A stretch of DNA of 64,000 bases from Streptomyces cacaoi (GCF_006539165.1 NZ_BJMM01000014.1:111013-175012); one strand, 5' to 3'; positions 38,977-48,351 are shown, numbered from the stretch's first letter. Notes: generated by a model not told the origin, from the sequence alone. A program made the numbers and translations.

Positions 38977-41900
38977 TCACCGCCCGAGTCTGGCGCGAAC
39001 CATGCCGAGCATGGCCGTCATCTCCTCGACGCGCATCCGCTTCGCCGTGAAGACGAAGACGACGCCCAGCACGATCCCTCCGCCGACCAGGGCCACGATG
39101 GAGCCGAAGGTGCCGCTGCCCACGCCCTGGGTGATGCCGTAGGCGGCGGCGCCGGCCAGCAGGGTCGCGGGGATGCTCGCGCCCGCCAGCCGTACATAGG
39201 TACGCAGTACCCGCTTGCCGTCCAGGTCTCCACCGAGCTGGCGGCGCAGCCTGCGCCAGGCGACGCCGACGCCGATCGCGTAGGCGAGCCCGTAGGAGGC
39301 GGCCATCCCGACGACGGCCCACTTCGTCGGCAGGACCAGGTAGCACAGCGCGCACGCGGCCGCGTTGACGGCGGCGACGATGACGGTGTTGAAGAACGGC
39401 GTCCGGGTGTCCTCGTAGGCGTAGAAGGCACGCAGGACGACGTACTGCACGGAGTAGGGGATCAGCCCGACGCCGAAGGCCATCAGCATGTAGCCGACCG
39501 AGCGGGCCGAGTCGACGCCGGAGGAGCCGTAGATCAGCGTGCACATCGGGATGCCCAGGGCGAGGAAGCCGAAGGCGATCGGCACGATGGCGACGGCGGA
39601 GTTCCGCAGCCCCTGGGAGATGTCGTCGCGGACGGTGCCCGAGTCGGAGTCGGCGGCGGCCCGGGACAGCCGCGGCAGCAGGGCCGCCATCACCGAGACG
39701 GTGATGATCGACTGCGGCATCGACCAGATCAGCTGCGCGTTGCTGTAGGCCAGATAGGAGCCCGAGTCCCCGCCCTTGGCGCCCACAGCGGTGGACAGGT
39801 TGGAGACGACGACCACGCCCGCCTGGTTGGCGAGCACGAACAGGATCGTCCACTTGGCCAGCCGGGCCGACTTGCCCAGGCCGTGCCCGCGCCAGTCGAA
39901 GCGCGGCCGGACGCGGAAGCCGACGGCACGCAGATACGGGATCATCGCCAGCGCCTGGACGATCAGGCCCAGCAGGGTGCTCACACCGAGCAGCCGGACG
40001 CCCTCCGGCGGGATCGTGGAGACGGTCAGGTGCGAGGTGCCCGAGACGCCGTAGACGCCGATGAACATGCCGATGCCGGCGATGATGACGACGTTGTTGA
40101 GGACCGGGGTCCACATCATGGCGCCGAACCGGCCGCGTGCGTTGAGGATCTGGCCCATCACCACATGGATGCCCATGAAGAAGATGGACGGGATGCAGTA
40201 GCGGACGAAGGCGACCGCCACCGTGTTGGCCTGCGGGTCGCTCGCGATGGGGCTGGACATTATCCGCACCAGCAGGGGCGCGGCGAACACGGCGAGGGCC
40301 GCGAGCCCGCCGAGGATCAGCGCGACCAGCGTCAGCAACCGGTTGCCGAACCCCTCGCCCCCGTCGCCGTCCTCCTTCATCGCGCGGACGAGCTGCGGGA
40401 CGAAGACGGAGTTGAGGCCGCCGCCGACGGTGAGGATGTAGATCATCGTCGGCAGGGTGATGGCGACCTGGTAGGAGTCGCCGAGCAGGCCGACACCGCC
40501 GAGCGCGGCGACGATCATCGCCGAGCGGATGAAGCCGGTGACCTTGGAGACCATGGTGCCGGCGGCCATGATCGCGCTCGACTTGAGCAGTCCGCCGCCC
40601 TTGGATCCGCCCTTCTCCTCGGCGGGTTCCGCCGGAGCGGGGCGCTCGGGGGCCACCGTCCCCAGGTTCACCGTCGGCGACGAGGGCTCCTCGGCCGTGC
40701 CGGGCGCTCCCGGCTCGGGCGGGAACGACAGGCCGGGCGGACCGGCCTGCCCCGGCGCACCGGGCTGCACGGGGGCGCCGGGCTGCCCCGGAGCCCCCGG
40801 CGGTACCTGCGCACCCGGGTGTCCGGGCCCGCCCTGCCGGCCGCCTGGCTGCGGGCCGTACTGGTGCGGGTTGCCGTGCTGCGGGGTGCCCTGCTGCGGG
40901 CCGCCCTGGTTCGGGCCGGGCCGGGGGGCCGCTCCGTACTGCTGGGGGGCCGACCCGTGCGGGGAGGCGGAGCCGTGCTGCTGGGCGCCGTACCGGCCCG
41001 GTGTGTGCGGGGCGTCGCCGTACGGCGCACCGGCGGGCGGGCCGTCGTAGCGGGCGCCGTCCGGGTACGGGTCGCGCGGGGGCGCCGGGTTCTGCCGGGC
41101 CTGCGGGGTCGGGGCGCCCGGAGCCTGCGGGGTGTGGCCCTGCGCCGCGCCCGGCTGCCCGGGGTACGGGGGCTGGGACGGCTGCTGCTGGGGCGAGGGG
41201 CCGGGCGGCGGCTGGGTGCCGCGGGGCACGTCGTGGCCCTGGTCGCGGTACAGGTGCGCGAAGGCGTCGCCCTGGCCGGGGGACTGCTGCGCGGACCGCG
41301 GGTCGGGCTGCGGGGCGGCGGGCGGAGCCTGCTGTCCGCCGGGACGGCGTGCCGACTGCTGCCGGGCGGCGGACTGCTGCCCCTGGGGGCCGTACGTCTC
41401 GGGCGCCTGACCGTAGCCGGGCCCGGCCGGGTGCTGCCCCTGCCCGGCCTGCGGTGCCTGTCCGGTCTGCGGTGCCTGTCCGGCCTGCGGGTTCTGCGGC
41501 TGGGCGGGTTGCGGCTGGGCGGGCTGTTGCTGCGCCTGCTGCGCCTGCTGCGCCTGGTGCGGGTGCGGGGCGGCGGGTGCCTGCGGGGGCTGTTGCGGCT
41601 GCTGGGCTCCGGGGTGTGCCGGGCCGGGGCGGCCGTCGGGCTGCTGCGGGTACGGCTGCTGCTGTCCGGGGGCCCGGCGGGGATCCCGGTACGGGTCGGC
41701 CGGGTCGGCGTCGTACCGGTCCGGGCCGTAGGAGCCGGGGCCGTACGGGTCGGGGCGCTGTCCGTCCGCGCCGCCGAACTGGACCGTCGCGTCATCCGTG
41801 TGCGAGCCCTGCGGGGAGGGCCAGGCGCGGGGGCCGGGGTGCGGCTGCCGGGGACCGGCGTCCGGTCCCGCGGCCGGGTCCTGCGGGGACCGGGTGCCGG

Positions 41901-42033
41901 GGCCGGGGGCGGACCGCTGTCCCGTCTCGTCGTACGGGTCGCGGCCGTATTCGTCCCGCGCGTACGGGTCCTCCGGCCGGCCGGAGCCGTCACCGGGGGT
42001 CCGGCCCCGGTCGCCGCCATACGGCGCGTTCAT
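38977..42033 (-). CDS. murJ: Lipid II flippase MurJ (MviN) with very long disordered N-terminus
   Basis: MurJ flips the peptidoglycan precursor lipid II across the membrane. The 1018-residue protein has about 480 residues of Pro/Gln/Gly-rich low complexity. The MOP-superfamily transporter core begins near residue 481 (GLLKSSAIMAAGTMVSKVTGFIRSAMI) and includes LGDSYQVAITLPTMIYILTVGGGLNSVFVPQLVRA. The visible spans fit 13-14 transmembrane helices. The core is of normal length; the N-terminal extension roughly doubles the protein. The pseudokinase gene is 128 bp downstream and the DUF6049 gene 37 bp upstream, forming a cell-wall operon. The start is ATG 42033-42031. Confidence 0.95.
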   Translation of the reverse strand: MNAPYGGDRGRTPGDGSGRPEDPYARDEYGRDPYDETGQRSAPGPGTRSPQDPAAGPDAGPRQPHPGPRAWPSPQGSHTDDATVQFGGADGQRPDPYGPGSYGPDRYDADPADPYRDPRRAPGQQQPYPQQPDGRPGPAHPGAQQPQQPPQAPAAPHPHQAQQAQQAQQQPAQPQPAQPQNPQAGQAPQTGQAPQAGQGQHPAGPGYGQAPETYGPQGQQSAARQQSARRPGGQQAPPAAPQPDPRSAQQSPGQGDAFAHLYRDQGHDVPRGTQPPPGPSPQQQPSQPPYPGQPGAAQGHTPQAPGAPTPQARQNPAPPRDPYPDGARYDGPPAGAPYGDAPHTPGRYGAQQHGSASPHGSAPQQYGAAPRPGPNQGGPQQGTPQHGNPHQYGPQPGGRQGGPGHPGAQVPPGAPGQPGAPVQPGAPGQAGPPGLSFPPEPGAPGTAEEPSSPTVNLGTVAPERPAPAEPAEEKGGSKGGGLLKSSAIMAAGTMVSKVTGFIRSAMIVAALGGVGLLGDSYQVAITLPTMIYILTVGGGLNSVFVPQLVRAMKEDGDGGEGFGNRLLTLVALILGGLAALAVFAAPLLVRIMSSPIASDPQANTVAVAFVRYCIPSIFFMGIHVVMGQILNARGRFGAMMWTPVLNNVVIIAGIGMFIGVYGVSGTSHLTVSTIPPEGVRLLGVSTLLGLIVQALAMIPYLRAVGFRVRPRFDWRGHGLGKSARLAKWTILFVLANQAGVVVVSNLSTAVGAKGGDSGSYLAYSNAQLIWSMPQSIITVSVMAALLPRLSRAAADSDSGTVRDDISQGLRNSAVAIVPIAFGFLALGIPMCTLIYGSSGVDSARSVGYMLMAFGVGLIPYSVQYVVLRAFYAYEDTRTPFFNTVIVAAVNAAACALCYLVLPTKWAVVGMAASYGLAYAIGVGVAWRRLRRQLGGDLDGKRVLRTYVRLAGASIPATLLAGAAAYGITQGVGSGTFGSIVALVGGGIVLGVVFVFTAKRMRVEEMTAMLGMVRARLGR

Positions 42034-42070
42034 CGTCGCTACCTACCCCTGCCCCTGGTCGCCGGCTGAC

Positions 42071-44881
42071 TCAACGCTCCACTTTCTCACCCGTGCCCAG
42101 AGGGCTGTCGGTTTGCCGTCCGGTGTCGGTCCCGGCCCGCCCGGCGGCGCTTCCGCCGTCGGTGGCGGCGTCGCTGCTCGCCCGCCGGTCCTCGTCCGGG
42201 CCCTTCTCCTTCTCCGGCTCCTGCCGCTGCTCCTGCTTCTCCTGCTCTGCCGTGTCTTCCTTCTCGCCCCGGTTCTCGTCCTTCTTCCCGCCCTGCTTCT
42301 CGTCGCTCTTCTCGTCCTGCTGCGGCTGCTGCCCCTGTGAGGCGGGCCCGGGCTTCCCGGTTCCGTCCTCGTCGTGGGGGCCGTCCTCGTCCCGGGGGCC
42401 GGCTCCGCCGCTCTTGCCGTCGTCCGCGGAGCCGTCGCCGTCGTCGGGGCCGGGCTCCAGCAGGGCGTCCGGGTCCGGCGGCGGGCCGCGGCGCTTGCGC
42501 TGGGTGTACATGCGGACGCCGGCCAGCACCATCAGCAGGACGCCGACGGCGATCACGATGAGCACGGTGGACGTGATGGAGGTCACGTTCACCCGGAACT
42601 TCATGACCTCGCCGTAGGGCTTGTGGTCCGCGGTGTACAGCTGGGCGTAGACGATCGCCCGGCCGTTGTTCTTGGCGGTCGTGTCGAACTTGATGGACTG
42701 GCTGTGCCCGCCGTCGACCTTGACCTGCTGGGCGTCGCCGACGTCCAGGCCGATCCGGCTGGAGCTGAGTTCCAGTTCGAGGCCGTCGACGCGCTGGAAG
42801 AGGTTGTTCTGGACGGTGACCGGGATGGTGGCCTCCCGGCCGGAGAGCGTGATGTCCGACTTCTTGATCAGGCGGACCTTGCGCTTGAGGTCCAGCAGAT
42901 CCTTCTGCACCGCGTCCCGGAAGGTGACGGCGCCCTTCACGTCGCCGCGCCAGGTGTTGGAGATCTCGCGGTCTATGGCGTTGCCGAAGGGAGGGACGAC
43001 GCGGTCGGCGCGGCTGAGGATCACCTTGAAGTCGTCCAGGGTGTCCTTGGTGTCCCGCACCTGCTCGAACGCGGCCTTCGGCAGCTCCGTCCTGCGCAGG
43101 GCCGCCGGGTAGTGGGCGGCGCCCGGCACCCGGCGGTCGGCGCCCGGGTCGGGCCTGGCATCGGCGGCGTCGGACAGCCGCTGTGCCTCGGCCCAGTTGC
43201 TGCCGTGCACGGCGCGGATCCCGGCGGCCATCGCCTGGGCCTGCGAGGTGGTCGGCCGGCGCTGCGGCGCGACGACGACGCTCCGCTGCCGGGTGGGCAT
43301 CTGCCGGGCCAGCGAGAGGGACTGGGAGACGAACTCCTGCACGGCCAGCGAGGCGGTGCCGGCCCGCGTCATGTCGCCCTCGAACTCCTTCGACAGCCGC
43401 GCGTCGGCGACGAGCGCCGTCGTGCCGCCGCCGATGGGGCGCGCCGAGGTGGGGGTGTAGGGCAGCCGGGAGTCCCGGATGCTGTCGCTGCGGGCGATGA
43501 TGTTGCGCGCACCGGCCGAGGTGGCGACATCGACGATGGAGGGGTCGACGGCGCCCTCGTACGGCCAGGCGAAGTCGGTGCTGGGCTTGGTGTGCAGGGC
43601 CACCTCGATGGCCTTGCGGCCCAGGGCGGTGGCCGAGCCGAGGGAGCTGAGGGCGCCGGGCACGTCCTTGCCGCGGTGGGCGAGGGAGGCCAGATCGGGG
43701 TCGGCGAACGGGAGCGCGACGACCTCCTTGCCCTGCACGGCCTTCTCCAGCTCGTCCAGCCACTGCCGGGCGTACTCCTGGCCCTTGCCGGCGGTGGTGC
43801 CGCCGTCCTCCCGCGCGACACGGTAGCGGCGCGACATCATGTCGGCGGTCGCGATGAGGTCCGGGTCGAGCACCCAGGTCACCGGGAGGTCCTTGCCCAG
43901 CTCGACCATTTCCTGGAGGCGTCCGCCGGGCTTCAGCTCGTCGATCAGGGACTCGTCCTGGAAGACGGGCGTCTGCTGGTCGTCCGGCTCGGTGCGGGCC
44001 GTCAGATGCGGCGTGGACATCAGCGGCCACAGGTAGGTGAACTTCGTCTTCTGCCCGGGGCTGCCCTGCTGGCGGGGCACGAAGGTCCGGCCGATGCCGA
44101 GGACCTGGTCGTAGCCGCGGCCGCGGGCGCGGCCGGTGAGGGAGACGGCGATCTGGTGCACGCCGTCCGCGTCCAGATGCAGGGCGCTGACGGGGACCTT
44201 GATGCTGAAGGGGCGGGTGACGCCGGGGGCGATACCGCCGATCTCGCGGCTGTACTTCCGGGCGACGGCGGTGCCGTCGGCGCCGGAGAGATAGCCCTTG
44301 CGGGCGCCCGCCTGCTCGATGGCGCTGCGGCTGTCCAGCTTCGGGCCGCTGCGCACATCGAGCCGGGCGCGGCCGACGGCCGTCCGGCTGGTGTTGGTGA
44401 GGGTGCCGCTGAGTGTGAGGGTGTCGCCGTCGGTGGGGACGCTCGGCGTGACCTGGTTCAAGGACACCTCGACGCTGCGCGAGCCGGTCCCGGCCGTGCG
44501 CAGCTGCGGGTGCGTGGCGGCCTGCTGTGCGGACGCCTGCTGCTGTGCGGACGCCTGCCGGGCCTGGTGCGCGAGGGACTGCCCGGCGGCGGGCGCGGCG
44601 TGCGGCGCCGCACCGGACGCCCGGGAGGGCTGCGCCGCGGCCCCCGCGGGGAGGGCCGAGCCGGCGAGGACGGGCAGCGCGGCGAGCAGGACGGTGGCCG
44701 CGCGGCGTCGCCAGCGGCGGCGGGCGGCCGGCGCCGGGAGCCGGACGCGTCTGCGCCCGGGCGGGGCGGGGGCTCCCGCGGGGCCGCCCGCGGTCGCGGT
44801 GCTCTCTCCACCGGTGGAGCCGGAGGTGCCGTACCTGACCCCGGGGCCAGGGGGAGCCTGGCTGTCAGCCGCCTCGGCCAC
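42071..44881 (-). CDS. DUF6049 family secreted membrane protein
   Basis: A 936-residue protein. It has an N-terminal signal sequence (basic RRRWRRRA, hydrophobic TVLLAALPVLAGSALPAGAAA), a large extracellular region (including TYLWPLMSTPHL, DLPVTWVLDPDLIATADMM, VALPFADPDLASLAHRG), one C-terminal membrane span (ITSTVLIVIAVGVLLMVLAG) and a highly charged Lys/Glu/Asp cytosolic tail. The middle resembles a polysaccharide-deacetylase-like barrel (LPFADPD, AWPYEG), but no full catalytic set was found. The homologue in M. tuberculosis (Rv3909) also precedes mviN. A role in wall synthesis with MurJ is inferred. GTG 44881 is chosen; the reading 110 residues longer runs through CAG-repeat DNA and is doubtful. 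Confidence 0.85.
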   Translation of the reverse strand: MAEAADSQAPPGPGVRYGTSGSTGGESTATAGGPAGAPAPPGRRRVRLPAPAARRRWRRRAATVLLAALPVLAGSALPAGAAAQPSRASGAAPHAAPAAGQSLAHQARQASAQQQASAQQAATHPQLRTAGTGSRSVEVSLNQVTPSVPTDGDTLTLSGTLTNTSRTAVGRARLDVRSGPKLDSRSAIEQAGARKGYLSGADGTAVARKYSREIGGIAPGVTRPFSIKVPVSALHLDADGVHQIAVSLTGRARGRGYDQVLGIGRTFVPRQQGSPGQKTKFTYLWPLMSTPHLTARTEPDDQQTPVFQDESLIDELKPGGRLQEMVELGKDLPVTWVLDPDLIATADMMSRRYRVAREDGGTTAGKGQEYARQWLDELEKAVQGKEVVALPFADPDLASLAHRGKDVPGALSSLGSATALGRKAIEVALHTKPSTDFAWPYEGAVDPSIVDVATSAGARNIIARSDSIRDSRLPYTPTSARPIGGGTTALVADARLSKEFEGDMTRAGTASLAVQEFVSQSLSLARQMPTRQRSVVVAPQRRPTTSQAQAMAAGIRAVHGSNWAEAQRLSDAADARPDPGADRRVPGAAHYPAALRRTELPKAAFEQVRDTKDTLDDFKVILSRADRVVPPFGNAIDREISNTWRGDVKGAVTFRDAVQKDLLDLKRKVRLIKKSDITLSGREATIPVTVQNNLFQRVDGLELELSSSRIGLDVGDAQQVKVDGGHSQSIKFDTTAKNNGRAIVYAQLYTADHKPYGEVMKFRVNVTSITSTVLIVIAVGVLLMVLAGVRMYTQRKRRGPPPDPDALLEPGPDDGDGSADDGKSGGAGPRDEDGPHDEDGTGKPGPASQGQQPQQDEKSDEKQGGKKDENRGEKEDTAEQEKQEQRQEPEKEKGPDEDRRASSDAATDGGSAAGRAGTDTGRQTDSPLGTGEKVER

Positions 44882-45279
44882 GCGCTCGTCCGTCCCGTCG
44901 TCTGTCGCCGTCGATTGCTCTGGTGCTGTGTGGTGCTCTGCTGCTGGGTGCTGCTGGGTGCTGCTGAGTGGTGCTGGATGCTGCTGTGCGGTGCTGGTGG
45001 TGCTGTCGTGCTCGGTCGCTCTGCTGGTGTGCGGGCCCGGTGCTGTGCTGCTCCGGGAGGGTGCCTGCTGCGGTGGTGCCGCCCGGCAGCCCGGCCCGCC
45101 CGGTCGTCCGGCCGTCCGGGCGCATCGGAGGCCGGCACGGGGGTGCCGCTCCCGTTCCGGTGCCCTGATGGTAACGAGGTGCGGACGGGGGAAGTGCCGT
45201 GGCCGTCCCACATGATCATCTTGCGGGGCGGCGGGCGCGGGAAGCCCCCCGCGGGGGTGGCAACGTACCCTGTGCTGTT
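44882..45279. promoter_or_regulatory. Divergent DUF6049-pcnA region with GCTG-rich repeats
   Basis: 398 bp. 44918-45065 is low complexity, built of TGCTG/GGTGCTG units such as GTGCTGCTGGGTGCTGCTG; the minus strand is rich in CAGCA. It reads open on the minus strand but with unnatural composition. 45170-45279 should hold the pcnA promoter. In M. tuberculosis a NUDIX gene (mutT4) lies at this place; none is present here. Confidence 0.6.
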
Positions 45280-46752
45280 GTGCCGAACGCCAACAGTGAC
45301 AGCCAGAACCAGCAGACCGCCTCGCCCGCAGCCGAGCAGCTCAGCGCGGTGCAGCGCCGTGCCGTCGGCGAACTGTTGCGGGTGTCACCGGTGGCCGACG
45401 ATCTCGCCCGGAGGTTCCGGGAGGCGGGCTTCCGGCTCGCGCTCGTCGGCGGCTCGGTGCGGGACGCGCTGCTGGGCCGGCTCGGCAACGATCTCGACTT
45501 CACCACCGATGCCCGCCCCGAGGACGTGCTGGCGCTGGTGCGGCCGTGGGCCGACGCCGTCTGGGAGGTCGGCATCGCGTTCGGCACCGTCGGACTGAAG
45601 AAGTCGGACTTCGTGCTGGAAATCACGACGTACCGGTCGGAGATCTACGACCGGTACTCGCGCAAGCCGGAGGTCACCTACGGCGACAGCATCGAGGAGG
45701 ACCTCGTCCGCCGGGACTTCACGGTGAACGCCATGGCGGTCGCGCTGCCCGAGAAGACCTTCATCGACCCGCACGGCGGGCTGGAGGACCTCGCCTCGCG
45801 GACGCTGCGCACCCCCGGCACCCCGCAGTCCTCCTTCTCGGACGATCCGCTGCGGATGCTGCGGGCCGCCCGGTTCTCCGCGCAGCTCGGCTTCGCCGTC
45901 GCCCCCGAGGTGGAGCAGGCGATGACGGAGATGGCCGGGCGGATCGACATCATCTCCGCCGAGCGGGTCCGGGACGAGCTGAACAAGCTGCTGCTCTCCC
46001 CCCGTCCGCGCCGCGGGCTGACGCTGCTGGTGGAGACGGGGCTCGCCGACCGGGTGCTGCCGGAGCTGCCGGCGCTGCGCCTGGAGCGGGACGAGCACCA
46101 CCGGCACAAGGACGTCTACGAGCACTCGCTCACGGTCCTCGACCAGGCCATGGACCTGGAGGAGGACGGCCCCGATCTGACACTGCGGCTGGCCGCGCTG
46201 CTGCACGACATCGGCAAGCCGAAGACCCGCAGGTTCGAGAAGGACGGCCGGGTCTCCTTCCACCACCACGAGGTCGTCGGCGCCAAGATGGCCAAGAAGC
46301 GGATGACGGCGCTGAAGTACCCCAACGAGATGATCAAGGACGTCTCGCGCCTGGTCGAGCTGCATCTGCGCTTCCACGGCTACGGCACCGGGGAGTGGAC
46401 GGACTCCGCCGTGCGCCGCTACGTCCGGGACGCCGGGCCGCTGCTGAACCGGCTGCACAAGCTGACCCGCTCGGACTGCACCACCCGCAACAAGCGGAAG
46501 GCCAACGCGCTCTCCCGCGCGTACGACGGCCTGGAGGAGCGCATCGCCCGGCTCCAGGAGCAGGAGGAGCTGGACGCCATCCGGCCCGATCTGAACGGCA
46601 ACGAGATCATGGCGGAGCTGGGGCTGCGGCCGGGCCCCGAGGTGGGGCAGGCGTACAAGCATCTGCTGGAGCTGCGGCTGGAGCACGGCCCGATGGAGCG
46701 GGACGAGGCGGTGCGTGCCCTCAAGGAGTGGTGGGCCGCCCGCCAGGGCTGA
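45280..46752 (+). CDS. pcnA: CCA-adding tRNA nucleotidyltransferase / poly(A) polymerase family
   Basis: This enzyme family adds CCA (or poly-A) to RNA 3' ends. The 490-residue protein has the class II nucleotidyltransferase core: ALVGGSVRDALLGR, the metal-binding DxD in DLDFTTDA, RRDFTVNAMAVAL and the SFSDDPLRMLRAARF motif. A C-terminal HD domain includes LLHDIGKPKTR and HHHEVVGAKMA. Both tRNA genes in this window lack an encoded CCA, so the activity is needed. Starting at GTG 45280 (PNANSDSQNQ) gives the usual length. The 27-residue longer frame is rejected. The neighbouring genes show the same position as M. tuberculosis pcnA. Confidence 0.94.
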   Translation: MPNANSDSQNQQTASPAAEQLSAVQRRAVGELLRVSPVADDLARRFREAGFRLALVGGSVRDALLGRLGNDLDFTTDARPEDVLALVRPWADAVWEVGIAFGTVGLKKSDFVLEITTYRSEIYDRYSRKPEVTYGDSIEEDLVRRDFTVNAMAVALPEKTFIDPHGGLEDLASRTLRTPGTPQSSFSDDPLRMLRAARFSAQLGFAVAPEVEQAMTEMAGRIDIISAERVRDELNKLLLSPRPRRGLTLLVETGLADRVLPELPALRLERDEHHRHKDVYEHSLTVLDQAMDLEEDGPDLTLRLAALLHDIGKPKTRRFEKDGRVSFHHHEVVGAKMAKKRMTALKYPNEMIKDVSRLVELHLRFHGYGTGEWTDSAVRRYVRDAGPLLNRLHKLTRSDCTTRNKRKANALSRAYDGLEERIARLQEQEELDAIRPDLNGNEIMAELGLRPGPEVGQAYKHLLELRLEHGPMERDEAVRALKEWWAARQG

Positions 46753-46844
46753 GGGCCGCCCGGACCGAGGAGCGCTCGGGGTCGAGGAGACTCCGGGCCG
46801 TCGGGTCGGGGCCGTCGGAGCGGAGTTGTCGAGGAGGGGCCCGC

Positions 46845-46875
46845 GGGGCCGGGCCGGTGCTGTCGGCCCGGCCCC
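46845..46875. terminator. Bidirectional terminator after pcnA
   Basis: The arms GGGGCCGGGCCG (46845-46856) and CGGCCCGGCCCC (46864-46875) pair perfectly around a 7-nt loop. It lies between convergent pcnA and the MFS gene and abuts a parS at 46876. Confidence 0.8.
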
Positions 46876-46889
46876 GTTTCACGTGAAAC
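46876..46889. other. parS: parS site, perfect (at the MFS stop codon)
   Basis: GTTTCACGTGAAAC. On the minus strand the frame of the MFS gene reads TTC ACG TGA through the palindrome, so the site encodes its last residues and stop codon. Confidence 0.95.
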
Positions 46890-48225
46890 GGGACGGCGGG
46901 GCCGCTGCGGAGGGCGGACGTGCGGCGGCGGCCGTGGCCGGGCCAAGCCGCCGGTGGGCGCGTACCAGTACACAGGCCAGCGCAGCGTAGAGCACGGCGA
47001 CGGACAGCAGCAGCGCGGCCGAACGGCCGTCCGGCGGGAGCATCGCGGCGGCGGCACCGGCGGCGCCCACGAAGGCGACGTTGTAGAGCATGTCGTAGAG
47101 CGAGAAGAGCCGGCCGCGGTAGGCGTCGTCCGCCGAGGTCTGCACGGCGGTGTCCGTCGCGATCTTCGCGGACTGGGTGACGAGCCCCAGCACGAACGCC
47201 GCGAGCAGTATGGGCGCGGGCCGGAACGGCAGCCCCAGGGCCGGCTCCAGCACGGCCGCGGCGCCGGAGCACAGCGCCATCCAGCCGAAGACCCCGGTAC
47301 GCCGCACCGCCGAGGGGGAGATCAGCGCGGCGGCGAAGAAGCCCGCGCCCGAGGCCCCGACGGCCAGGCCCAGCAGGCCGAGCCCGTTGTCCCCGCCGGG
47401 CTCCTCCTGGTCGCTCCACGCGTACCGGCACAGCATGAGCACGGTGACGGTGAGCGCTCCGTAGCAGAACCGCATGAGGGCGGCGGCGCCCAGCGCGTAG
47501 GCGGCGGCCCGGCGCTCGGTCAGATGCCGCAGCCCGGCGAGCAGTCCGCGCACCGTGCCGACCAGCGCCGTACGCATCCTCGGCTGGACGACGTCCGGGT
47601 CGGGGCCGAGCGTTTCCTTGCGCATCCGCAGGGACATCAGCGCGCCCAGCAGATAGAGCCCGGCCGCGGTGACGAGGACGAGGGCGTCCGCCTGGCGGCC
47701 GGTCTCGGGAGCGAGCAGCCGTACGGCGAAGGCGACCCCGCCGCCGAGGGTCGCGGCGAGCGTCCCGGCCGTGGGGGACAGGGAGTTGGCGATGACGAGG
47801 CGCTCCTCGTCGACGACGCGGGGCAGCGCGGCGGAGAGCCCGGCGAGGACGAAGCGGTTGACGGCGGTCACGCACAGGGCGGCGCCGTAGACCAGCCAGT
47901 CCGGGACGGACAGCAGGATGAGGACGGCGGTGGCCGTGGCCATCAGCGTGCGCACCAGGTTGCCGAAGAAGAGGACCTGGCGCCGCCGCCAGCGGTCCAG
48001 CAGCACGCCCGCGAAGGGGCCGAGCAGCGAGTACGGCAGCAGCAGGACGGCCATCGCGGAGGCGATGGCGGCGGGCGAGGTCTCCTTCTCCGGGGAGAAG
48101 ACGACGTAGGCGGCGAGCGCCACCTGGAACACGCCGTCCGCCAGCTGCGACAGCAGCCGCACCGACAGCAGTCTCCGGAAGCCGGGGAAGTGGAGCAGGG
48201 TGCGCAGGTCGCGGGCCACGGACAT
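46879..48225 (-). CDS. MFS transporter
   Basis: A 448-residue membrane protein with about 12 predicted spans. The MFS loop-2 motif is visible as GPFAGVLLDRWRRRQVLFFGNLVR (about 60-85), and a second basic loop occurs at the domain joint. It resembles DHA-type efflux carriers, but the substrate cannot be deduced. The centre holds a charged cytosolic loop (MRKETLGPDPDVVQPRMR). ATG 48225 is preferred; a GTG 66 bp upstream would include the upstream parS as V-S-R-E-T codons and has no ribosome site. It is bracketed by parS sites 1.4 kb apart and ends inside one of them. Confidence 0.88.
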   Translation of the reverse strand: MSVARDLRTLLHFPGFRRLLSVRLLSQLADGVFQVALAAYVVFSPEKETSPAAIASAMAVLLLPYSLLGPFAGVLLDRWRRRQVLFFGNLVRTLMATATAVLILLSVPDWLVYGAALCVTAVNRFVLAGLSAALPRVVDEERLVIANSLSPTAGTLAATLGGGVAFAVRLLAPETGRQADALVLVTAAGLYLLGALMSLRMRKETLGPDPDVVQPRMRTALVGTVRGLLAGLRHLTERRAAAYALGAAALMRFCYGALTVTVLMLCRYAWSDQEEPGGDNGLGLLGLAVGASGAGFFAAALISPSAVRRTGVFGWMALCSGAAAVLEPALGLPFRPAPILLAAFVLGLVTQSAKIATDTAVQTSADDAYRGRLFSLYDMLYNVAFVGAAGAAAAMLPPDGRSAALLLSVAVLYAALACVLVRAHRRLGPATAAAARPPSAAAPPSRFT

Positions 48226-48253
48226 GGAGACAGCCTCACAGGAGAGTGCGGGG

Positions 48254-48267
48254 GTTTCACGTGAAAC
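48254..48267. other. parS: parS site, perfect (upstream of the MFS gene)
   Basis: GTTTCACGTGAAAC, 29 bp before the MFS start codon. A TTTTCCACA DnaA-box-like 9-mer follows at 48284-48292. Confidence 0.95.
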
Positions 48268-48351
48268 GGAGGCATTTCCCGGGTTTTCCACAGGACCGCG
48301 GCCGGGGCGGTCCCGCCCCGCGGCGGGAGGACGGCGCGCCGGGCCCGCTGC

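Noticed and set aside
45199..45279. Longer N-terminus for pcnA
   Set aside because: The extra 27 residues are Arg/Gly-rich and non-conserved, and GTG 45280 gives the usual family start.
42374..45598. Long plus-strand frame opposite the DUF6049 gene
   Set aside because: It is antisense to a clear gene and would run into pcnA in another frame.
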